Source: Deltaproteobacteria bacterium
Lineage (GTDB): Bacteria; Myxococcota_A; UBA796; GCA-2862545
Length of the DNA: 6,429 nt
NCBI GenBank assembly: GCA_019307545.1
Contig: JAFDJI010000224.1
Span: 1 to 6,429, forward strand
Reading direction: 5' to 3'
Every line of letters starts with the position of its first letter. The stretch's first letter is position 1. The position numbers and the translations under genes are program-made. Below the pieces are notes generated by a model. It did no database searches. It saw only the letters and a program-made list of their open reading frames with translations, and had not been told where the DNA came from. Below are positions 1-5,596 of this stretch, piece after piece.

Positions 1-85
1 CGGCCAGACCCCCTAGGTCCGGTGGGAGTGGGCGTTCGGGTCGTAGGCCAATCCTCTCGCAGGCACCCCGAATGTAGACTCGCCC

Positions 86-151
86 ATGCTCCCCGATCTC
101 GACCAGACCAACCGGGACCTGGTGACCGGCATCCTCGATGGGGTTCCGTAG
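86..151 (+). CDS. Possible leader mini-ORF (21 codons) overlapping the kinase start
   Basis: An ATG opens a 21-codon frame (MLPDLDQTNRDLVTGILDGV, then P) that ends at TAG 149-151. The stop falls inside the first codons of the kinase frame and lies 4 bases before its second in-frame ATG (156), an arrangement that would allow translational coupling. No Shine-Dalgarno precedes it. A TAGACT hexamer at 75-80 could act as a -10 box and would place the transcript start at about 86-87, making the frame leaderless, but no convincing -35 box accompanies it. The peptide resembles no family I recognise. It may be a chance frame in GC-rich DNA, so it is recorded only as a candidate. Confidence 0.18.
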   Translation: MLPDLDQTNRDLVTGILDGVP

Positions 152-1895
152 GTCCATGCCTAATCTCCTGCGTCGTCTGTTCCGGCCGCCGTCCTTCATA
201 GACGAGCGCGACGCCCTGGTAGCGGAACTCATCTACGTGATCGTCCTCACCAACGTGGGGATCAACGTGTTGTTCTCCGTGGCGGCCCCCTTCGTCCAAG
301 AGGAGCCGGGGCCAGTATGGGCCGCGTCAGTGCTCCTCACCGCGTTCTGGGTGTTCACCCTGGGGCTGGTGCGGTGGCGACGCGTCCGGATGGCGGCCTG
401 GGCGGTCACCTCGGGCCACTTCCTCTTCATGACCGTGGCTTCGGTCCTGGGTGGCGGCGTCGATGCCCCTGGGGTGGTGTTCTTCTTCTCCACCATCGTC
501 ATCGCCACCCTGACCCTGGGCCTGCGACAAGCCGTTGCCTTCGCGGGGCTCAGCGTGTTCGCCGTCGTGGCCTTCCACCTGGCCGGCAGCGCGCAGCTCC
601 TGCCAGAGCCACAGTTCGTCCCCACTTCGACGTTCAAGGTGGTGGTCTTCACCTTCAATGCCCTGTTCATCACCGTGCTCCTCCTGTTGGCGCTCCGGCG
701 GCTGGAGAGGTCGCACCGGGTGGTGGCGGACAACCTCGCCCGCCTTACTGCAGCCCAGGACCAGCTCCTCCAAGCGCGGAAGATGGAGGCGATCGGAACC
801 CTCGCGGGTGGCGTGGCCCACGACTTCAACAACATCCTCACCGTCATCGCCGCCTATGCCGACATGCTCAAGCAGGGCGTTGGACGGACGGACGAAGAAC
901 GGACGGACCTCGGTGAGATCCAGCTCGCCGTGGACCGGGCCGCCAGCCTCACCCACCAACTCCTCGCCTTCAGCAGCCGGCAGGTGCTCCAGGCCCGAAT
1001 CCTGGACCTGAATTCCGTGATCGGCGCCATGGAGGGCATGCTGCGCCGGATCATCGGAGAGGACATCGAGCTGCGAACCACCCTCTCCCCGGATCTGGGG
1101 TTCGTCGAGGCGGACCGCACCCAGATCGAGCAGGTCGTGTTGAACCTGGTGGTGAATGCACGCGAGGCCATGCCGAAAGGTGGGCTCATCATCATCGAGA
1201 CGACGAACGTGGACCTGGACCCGACCTGGGCGGGGCAGGAGACCAAGGTGGAAACCGGACCCTACGTGCAACTCGTGGTGCGCGACACGGGCGTGGGTAT
1301 GGCAGAGGAGACACAGTCCCAGATCTTCGAGCCCTTCTTCACCACCAGGGAGGTCGGCGAGGGCACCGGGCTGGGGCTCTCCACCGTGTACGGCATCGTC
1401 AAGCAGAGTGGCGGTCACATCCAGGTGCACAGCCAAATCGGGGCGGGATCGGCGTTCGAGATCCACCTCCCACAGGTCAGCGGCGTCTCCGAGCCATTCG
1501 AGGATGCTCCGCCCTGGCCGGATGGGTCACGGGGTACCGAGACGGTGCTGGTCGTCGAAGACGAGGACACGGTACGAGATCTGGTTCGAAAGACACTGCA
1601 GCAACGCGGCTACACGGTGCTGGAAGCGTGCGACGGCCCGGAAGCCATCGGGATCTGCGAAGGGCACGAGGGCGACATCGACCTGCTGCTCACCGATGTG
1701 GTGATGCCCGGCGGGATGCGCGGGCCCGACCTGGCGCAGCACCTGCGGGAGATCTGCGAAGGACTCCCGGTGCTCTACATGTCCGGCTACACCCAAGACG
1801 CCATCGCAAACCACGGCACCACCGTCCATTTCCTGGCGAAGCCGTTCACCCCCTCCCAACTCCTCCAACGGGTTCGCGAAGTCCTGGAGGGATGA
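138..1895 (+). CDS. Membrane-bound hybrid sensor histidine kinase with C-terminal receiver domain
   Basis: Inner-membrane sensor kinase that should autophosphorylate on histidine and pass the phosphate to its own receiver aspartate. Seen in the 585-residue product: six hydrophobic segments (about 29-53, 58-79, 85-105, 111-129, 131-150, 166-187) with a basic N-terminus, fitting a cytoplasmic start; a helical linker (about 188-216); an H-box of the GGVAHDFNN type with H228; an N-box with N336 and N340; G1 box DTGVGM (383-388); F-box FEPFFTT (397-403); G2 box GTGLGLS (409-415). A receiver domain follows (about 468-583) with acidic E474/D475, phosphoacceptor D520, S549 and K568, so all key residues are present. 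There is no PAS, HAMP or DNA-binding domain, and no separate response regulator or HPt protein lies in the window. The stimulus is unknown; the sensor appears to be the membrane block itself. The start is uncertain: ATG 138 has no Shine-Dalgarno, and in-frame ATG 156 has only a weak TAGG; a stop at 123-125 limits any upstream extension. Confidence 0.93.
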   Translation: MGFRRSMPNLLRRLFRPPSFIDERDALVAELIYVIVLTNVGINVLFSVAAPFVQEEPGPVWAASVLLTAFWVFTLGLVRWRRVRMAAWAVTSGHFLFMTVASVLGGGVDAPGVVFFFSTIVIATLTLGLRQAVAFAGLSVFAVVAFHLAGSAQLLPEPQFVPTSTFKVVVFTFNALFITVLLLLALRRLERSHRVVADNLARLTAAQDQLLQARKMEAIGTLAGGVAHDFNNILTVIAAYADMLKQGVGRTDEERTDLGEIQLAVDRAASLTHQLLAFSSRQVLQARILDLNSVIGAMEGMLRRIIGEDIELRTTLSPDLGFVEADRTQIEQVVLNLVVNAREAMPKGGLIIIETTNVDLDPTWAGQETKVETGPYVQLVVRDTGVGMAEETQSQIFEPFFTTREVGEGTGLGLSTVYGIVKQSGGHIQVHSQIGAGSAFEIHLPQVSGVSEPFEDAPPWPDGSRGTETVLVVEDEDTVRDLVRKTLQQRGYTVLEACDGPEAIGICEGHEGDIDLLLTDVVMPGGMRGPDLAQHLREICEGLPVLYMSGYTQDAIANHGTTVHFLAKPFTPSQLLQRVREVLEG

Positions 1896-1914
1896 CCGCT
1901 CCTCGAGGTGCCAA

Positions 1915-1938
1915 CCCGCATCCCTCACGGGCTGCGGG
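1915..1938. terminator. Hairpin between convergent genes, probable bidirectional terminator
   Basis: CCCGCA (1915-1920) pairs with TGCGGG (1933-1938). Inside, after a single T/C mismatch, CCC pairs with GGG around a TCAC loop, giving about nine base pairs in a compact GC-rich hairpin. It lies in the 53-base gap between the kinase stop and the stop of the opposing desaturase gene, where a shared terminator is expected. No run of T follows on either strand, so it may stop transcription inefficiently, depend on another factor, or mainly protect 3' ends. Confidence 0.5.
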
Positions 1939-1948
1939 CCAACTCTTC

Positions 1949-3457
1949 CTATTCCGGCCGGTGGCGAAGCCGCCGGTGTGCACGCCCGAGCATGCGCAGC
2001 GCCACCGCCGGGCCATAGGCGGTCGCCGCCGCGGGCAGCCGCTCGTACATCCCCGCGAGCCCATGGGCGGGGCGGTGTTCCAGCGCCAGGGAGGTGCGGT
2101 CCTCCAGCACCGCCTCCGCCGCGAGCCACCCGGAGCGGACCGCGCTCTCCATCGACGAGGGAAACCCGGTCTGGACCCAGTCTCCCGCCAGCACCAGGCC
2201 GTGGACCGGGGTGCGGGGGGAGGGCCGGTTCCGTTCGGTGCCCGGGAAGGGCGCGTGGATCGCCATCGGGATCCGGCTCACCACCTGGTGCACCACCTTC
2301 GCCTCAGCGGCCTCCGGCAGGAACTCGCTCAGCTCCCGCACCGTCTCGGCCACCACCTGCTCATCGTCGAGTGCAGCAGCCCGATGGCACCAGATGATGT
2401 TGGTGGCGATCAGGGAGCCACCGTCCCCCGAGCCGCCGTCGTAGAGGTTCCGCAGGTCGTAGAAGTCCGTGTTCAGGTCGTTCGGGTCGTAGCTCCGCGC
2501 CCAGAAGGTGAGGTCGGTGAGGCGCCGGTCGAACCACAGGTAGACACTGATGTAGGGGACCGGGTGGAAGTGCACCAGGTCGGCGAACACCCGGTGTCGG
2601 TCCACCCAGGGACGCGGCAGGATCTCCCGCAAGGCCATCGGGGTGGTGGCCGCGACCACGTACCGTGCGTGCACCTTCCGGCCGTCCGCCAACTCGACGC
2701 CGGTCGCAGAATCGCCCTCCGCGAGAATCCGCCGCACTCCGGTCTCCAGCCACACCTGCCCCTTGCCGGCCTCGATGGTCGCGCGGGCCTGGGGGGCGAA
2801 CACATCCCCCAAGCCGGTGTTCGCGAACCCGACCCGGATTCCGGCGTGCCCCACCTGGAACTTGTAGAACCGCAGCAGGGCCCCCGCCGAGCACACTTCG
2901 AGGGGAACGTTCATGATCGCCAGGGCGGTGAACCGCCAGTACCAGTCGATGAAGGACTCGGACACGCCCATCCGCCGCAGGAAGGCCAGGGCGCTCTCCT
3001 CGTCCAGCCGCTTCACCCCGTCCTCGTCGAGGCGCATCGCCAGGCTGGTGACCGGCCAGTTCGAGACCAGGTCGCGGAGGCGGACATTGCTCGCTTGGAG
3101 CAGGCTTGGGACGAAGTGATAGGGCGGAGGCCATCCCGCGTCCCGCATCTCGGTGCGCTCCCGGCCCTTCACCATGGTCACGAACAGGCCGTCGGGCTGC
3201 CAGGAGATGTGACCGTCAGACCCGATGGTCTCGAGCAGACGCCACATGTTCGGGTACTCGTCGAGGAAGATGTGGGGACCGACGTGGACCGGGTCGCCGG
3301 TGACCGGGTCGATCCAGCTCCGGGACCGCCCGCCCAGCATCGCGTCCCGCTCCACCAGGATCACCTCCATCCCCTCCCCCACCAAGCCGACCGCGCAGGT
3401 GAGCCCGGCGAGCCCACCCCCAATCACCAGCGCGTCCACGTGCGACTCCCGCTCCAC
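1949..3457 (-). CDS. FAD-dependent desaturase/oxidoreductase, phytoene desaturase / HpnE-like
   Basis: Flavoprotein of the amine-oxidase fold, in the branch with plant/cyanobacterial-type phytoene and zeta-carotene desaturases and squalene-associated HpnE; it likely oxidises or rearranges an isoprenoid or other hydrophobic substrate. Seen in the 502 residues: an N-terminal Rossmann motif VIGGGLAGLT (11-20), E36/R37 suited to binding the adenosine ribose, LGGRS (41-45), a central region (about 105-200) with the WPPPYHF and WRFTALAIMNVP patterns typical of this branch, and the C-terminal FAD signature LVLAGDWVQTGFPSSMESAV (421-440). Family members run about 420-500 residues, so it looks complete; the last 50 or so residues form a basic, alanine-rich tail. 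No signal peptide. The GTG start is chosen because GGAGGGG precedes it closely. It is convergent with the kinase and divergent from the barrel-ABC operon. No other isoprenoid gene is visible, so the substrate cannot be assigned. The family call is firm; the specific enzyme is not. Confidence 0.87.
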   Translation of the reverse strand: MERESHVDALVIGGGLAGLTCAVGLVGEGMEVILVERDAMLGGRSRSWIDPVTGDPVHVGPHIFLDEYPNMWRLLETIGSDGHISWQPDGLFVTMVKGRERTEMRDAGWPPPYHFVPSLLQASNVRLRDLVSNWPVTSLAMRLDEDGVKRLDEESALAFLRRMGVSESFIDWYWRFTALAIMNVPLEVCSAGALLRFYKFQVGHAGIRVGFANTGLGDVFAPQARATIEAGKGQVWLETGVRRILAEGDSATGVELADGRKVHARYVVAATTPMALREILPRPWVDRHRVFADLVHFHPVPYISVYLWFDRRLTDLTFWARSYDPNDLNTDFYDLRNLYDGGSGDGGSLIATNIIWCHRAAALDDEQVVAETVRELSEFLPEAAEAKVVHQVVSRIPMAIHAPFPGTERNRPSPRTPVHGLVLAGDWVQTGFPSSMESAVRSGWLAAEAVLEDRTSLALEHRPAHGLAGMYERLPAAATAYGPAVALRMLGRAHRRLRHRPE

Positions 3458-3459
3458 GG

Positions 3460-3466
3460 CCCCTCC
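3460..3466 (-). promoter_or_regulatory. Shine-Dalgarno of the desaturase gene (fixes its GTG start)
   Basis: On the minus strand GGAGGGG ends two bases before GTG (3457-3455); the GGAGG core sits four bases from the start codon. This supports GTG as the true start of the desaturase, because the FAD-binding motif begins only about ten residues later. Confidence 0.7.
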
Positions 3467-3512
3467 AGCGCGCGGAACGATACCCCGGGATCCCGATCGT
3501 GGACCCCTATGC

Positions 3513-3542
3513 TTGACATCCGAGCCCCCACCAAGCTATGAC
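3513..3542 (+). promoter_or_regulatory. Sigma70-type promoter of the barrel-ABC operon
   Basis: A perfect TTGACA (3513-3518) is followed after 18 bases by TATGAC (3537-3542), which matches four of six positions of the -10 consensus. Transcription would begin near 3549-3550, giving a 5' leader of roughly 34 bases before ATG 3584. The -10 box is overlapped by the first operator dyad, an arrangement typical of repression. No comparably good promoter was found on the opposite strand for the desaturase. Confidence 0.6.
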
Positions 3543-3553
3543 TGACCAGTCAT
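3538..3553. promoter_or_regulatory. Operator dyad 1, perfect 6-base arms over the -10 box
   Basis: ATGACTGACCAGTCAT is an inverted repeat with perfect arms ATGACT/AGTCAT around GACC. Length, symmetry and TGAC/GTCA ends resemble binding sites of dimeric TetR-family repressors, though other dimeric regulators cannot be excluded. It covers most of the -10 box and the predicted transcription start, so a bound protein would block RNA polymerase. No regulator gene is in the window. Confidence 0.6.
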
Positions 3554-3569
3554 GTGACTGGGTGGTCAC
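3554..3569. promoter_or_regulatory. Operator dyad 2, adjacent degenerate copy
   Basis: GTGACTGGGTGGTCAC has arms GTGAC/GTCAC and directly abuts dyad 1. Its inner 14-mer (TGACTG....GTCA) matches that of dyad 1 at ten of fourteen positions, and the two sites are exactly 16 bases apart, about one and a half helical turns. It lies between the predicted transcription start and the ribosome site, where a second repressor dimer would reinforce repression. Being less symmetric in its centre, it is probably the weaker site. Confidence 0.5.
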
Positions 3570-3574
3570 CCGGC

Positions 3575-3578
3575 GGAG
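3575..3578 (+). promoter_or_regulatory. Shine-Dalgarno of the barrel gene (selects ATG 3584)
   Basis: GGAG lies five bases before ATG 3584. The frame is open from GTG 3554, but that start would lie within the second operator dyad, close to the predicted transcription start, and would put ten extra residues before the signal peptide. ATG 3626 also has a GGGAGAG upstream but would remove the basic part of the signal peptide. ATG 3584 is therefore preferred. Confidence 0.6.
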
Positions 3579-3583
3579 CGCCG

Positions 3584-4888
3584 ATGTCCACGCTGAACAC
3601 GCGGAGCATCCCAGGGAGAGCCCTCATGGCGACCCTGCTGCTCTCCGCACCGGCCCACGCCCAGGAGGCCCGCGGCTTCGTGGAGGTCCGCGCCCACGCC
3701 TCGATCGGCGTCGACGGGGAGCCGATCCAGGTCATCGAGAGAGTCCGCCCGGAGTTCAGCACCGAGATCTCCGACCGGGTCGCGCTTTCCACCACCGTGG
3801 AGCTCGGGCTCACCCAGGGCCGGAACCTCCAGGAAGAGCTGGAGCGCACCCTGTCCGAGTCCGACCTCGGCCCAATCCTGGACGCCCTGGGGTGCACCTG
3901 GCCCGAACCGGACAACCCCTTCCTCGGGGTCTCCGGAGTGGACGACTACCTGCGGGTGGAGCGGCTGTACCTCGATGTCTACCTGCCCTGGGCCGACCTG
4001 CGGCTCGGGCGCCAGGCGCTGCAGTGGGGCTCCGCGTTCTTGGTCAACCCCACCGACCCCTTCCCCGAGGTGCTCCTCGTCGAGCCCTGGCGCCCCCGGG
4101 CCGGCGTCAACTCCCTGCGAGCCACCGTCCCCATCGGCGACGCCCACCAGGTCCAGGTGGTGGTGGGTACCGACGACGCCTTCCGCAAGGTGCGCCTGGC
4201 GGGACGGGCCACCGTGAACGCCCTGGAAACCGATTTCTCCGTGGTGGGCGCCTACCGCGAGGAGTCGTCGGACGGCCTGGTCGGCCTCGACATTCGCGGC
4301 ACGCTCGGCGTGGGTTTCTGGGTCGAGGGCGCGGTGCATCTGCGCGAGGACCCCTACGAGGAGATCGCGGTCGGGGTGGACTACTCGTTCCCGGTCCTCG
4401 ACATGCTGGTCGTCACCGGCCAGTACTACCGCAACGGCGCCGGCTCCAAGGAGATCGATCCCGCGGACCTCACTTCTGGGCTCAGCACCGCAGTGGAGCC
4501 ACCGGACTGCGGGGGCGCCAGCGACCTGTTCGAGACCGACGCCGAGCCCGACCCCTTCGCGCCCTTCTTCAGCGGGCGCGACTACGGCCTGCTCTCGGTG
4601 ATGCTCGCCATCAGCCCCGAGGTCTCCGCCACCGCCCTGTGGGTGCAGAACCTCGGCGATGGCAGCGGACTGCTGGTCCCGATGCTCTCGACCTTCCCCA
4701 CGGGTTGGCTCGAGGTCTCCCTGGTGGGCCAGATCCCGTTGTCCCTGTGGGGGGACGGCGGCGAGTTGCACCCCGCGACCGAAGACCTCGTGATGTCGGT
4801 CGACACCGGCGCCGACCCGATCGAAGTCGACATGAACGGGTTGGTGCCCGACGCCACCCTTATCCTCTCGACCCAAGTGAACTTCTGA
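3584..4888 (+). CDS. Secreted protein, probable outer-membrane beta barrel of unknown function
   Basis: The 434-residue product begins with a Sec signal peptide: basic R7 and R12, a hydrophobic stretch (about 13-22) and an AHA|Q cleavage site after residue 26. The mature part has many alternating hydrophobic/polar strands, few long helices, aromatic residues at strand ends, and a terminal QVNF whose final phenylalanine matches the BAM recognition signature of outer-membrane barrels. A GRQALQWGSAFLVNPTDPF motif at 142-160 recalls DUF1302-like and related outer-membrane proteins found beside lipid or RND/ABC exporters; that link is from memory and not verified. Two cysteines (104 and 309), each in a Pro-rich loop-like segment, might form a disulfide. 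It is the first gene of an apparent operon with an ABC ATPase 12 bases downstream, so it may be the outer-membrane partner or exit channel of that transporter. Alternatives: a stand-alone porin or an adhesin-like barrel. Localisation is fairly secure; function is unknown. Confidence 0.75.
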   Translation: MSTLNTRSIPGRALMATLLLSAPAHAQEARGFVEVRAHASIGVDGEPIQVIERVRPEFSTEISDRVALSTTVELGLTQGRNLQEELERTLSESDLGPILDALGCTWPEPDNPFLGVSGVDDYLRVERLYLDVYLPWADLRLGRQALQWGSAFLVNPTDPFPEVLLVEPWRPRAGVNSLRATVPIGDAHQVQVVVGTDDAFRKVRLAGRATVNALETDFSVVGAYREESSDGLVGLDIRGTLGVGFWVEGAVHLREDPYEEIAVGVDYSFPVLDMLVVTGQYYRNGAGSKEIDPADLTSGLSTAVEPPDCGGASDLFETDAEPDPFAPFFSGRDYGLLSVMLAISPEVSATALWVQNLGDGSGLLVPMLSTFPTGWLEVSLVGQIPLSLWGDGGELHPATEDLVMSVDTGADPIEVDMNGLVPDATLILSTQVNF

Positions 4889-4900
4889 TTCGAGGCGAAC

Positions 4901-5596
4901 ATGGCCATCTGCGAGCTACGCGACACCAGCAAGCATTACGGCAGCGACGCCACCCTGGTCCGCGCCCTCGACGAGGTCTCGCTGACCTTCGAACCCGGGG
5001 AGTTCACCGTGATCAGCGGCCCCTCCGGGTCGGGCAAGACCACCCTGTTGAACATGGTGGGCTGCTTGGACGTGCCGACCGAGGGCACGGTGCTCATCGA
5101 GGGCCATGACGTGTCTCGGTTGAGTTCGCGAGCGCTGGCGCGGATCCGAGGCAACCGCATCGGGTTCATCTTCCAGTCCTTCAACCTCATCCCGGTGCTC
5201 ACCGCGGTGGAGAACGTGGAGCTTGCGCTCCAACTCGCGGGCCACAACGGCAACCGCCACAAGAAGGCCAGGGAGCTGCTCGCAGCGGTGGGTCTGGGGG
5301 AGATGACGCGCCGGCGACCCAACCAGCTCTCCGGCGGACAACAGCAGCGAGTTGCGGTGGCCCGGGCTCTGGTCAAGGACCCGGCCCTGGTGATCGCGGA
5401 CGAGCCGACCGCGAACCTCGACACCGAGAACGGCCGCCAGGTCCTGGACATCATGCGCAAGATGAACGCCGAGCGCGGGGTCACCTTCCTGTTCTCCACC
5501 CACGAGAAGCTGGTCATCGACATGGCGCGGCGGGTGGTGACCCTGCGGGACGGGCGGGTGGTCAGCGACGTGGCCCAGAACGCCGGGGAGGCGTGA
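4901..5596 (+). CDS. ABC transporter ATP-binding protein, MacB/LolD/FtsE type
   Basis: Cytoplasmic ATPase of 231 residues that would power the permease encoded next. All nucleotide-binding elements are present: aromatic A-loop Y13, Walker A GPSGSGKTT (40-48), Q-loop Q92, signature LSGGQQQR (143-150), Walker B LVIADEPT with catalytic E168, D-loop NLD (172-174) and H-loop H201. The FQSFNLIPVLTAVENV stretch (91-106) is the form usual in MacB-like ATPases; canonical LolD has a histidine-containing motif (like FHHLLP) there, so I do not call it LolD. Length is normal for a stand-alone ATPase of this family. GAGG (4892-4895) lies five bases before the ATG; the gene starts 12 bases after the barrel gene, and its stop overlaps the permease start. 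Exported substrates in the family include lipoproteins, peptides, antibiotics and cell-wall signals; the substrate here is unknown. Confidence 0.95.
   Translation: MAICELRDTSKHYGSDATLVRALDEVSLTFEPGEFTVISGPSGSGKTTLLNMVGCLDVPTEGTVLIEGHDVSRLSSRALARIRGNRIGFIFQSFNLIPVLTAVENVELALQLAGHNGNRHKKARELLAAVGLGEMTRRRPNQLSGGQQQRVAVARALVKDPALVIADEPTANLDTENGRQVLDIMRKMNAERGVTFLFSTHEKLVIDMARRVVTLRDGRVVSDVAQNAGEA

Noticed and set aside
13..132. Minus-strand 39-codon frame in the leader region
   Set aside because: Starts at ATG without a recognisable ribosome site, has no family resemblance, and overlaps the possible leader of the kinase. Consistent with chance.
3487..3496. CGGGATCCCG-type palindrome in the divergent region
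   Set aside because: A single short GC palindrome without a second copy or relation to promoter elements; expected by chance in such DNA.
3477..3515. Possible desaturase promoter elements on the minus strand (TATCGT at 3482-3477; CATAGG further upstream)
   Set aside because: Neither has a -35 box of reasonable quality at 16-18 bases, so no promoter is called for the desaturase.
1628..3541. Very long plus-strand open frame (637 codons) antisense to the desaturase
   Set aside because: It spans the end of the kinase, the convergent gap and the whole desaturase, and its product is dominated by Arg, Pro, Gly and His without domains. It is a shadow of biased codon use in GC-rich DNA; the minus-strand frame has clear FAD motifs and a Shine-Dalgarno.
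3538..5109. Long plus-strand frame (523 codons) beginning in the operator
   Set aside because: Out of frame with the barrel and ATPase genes; Arg/Pro/Gly-rich without motifs. Both overlapped frames have strong independent support.
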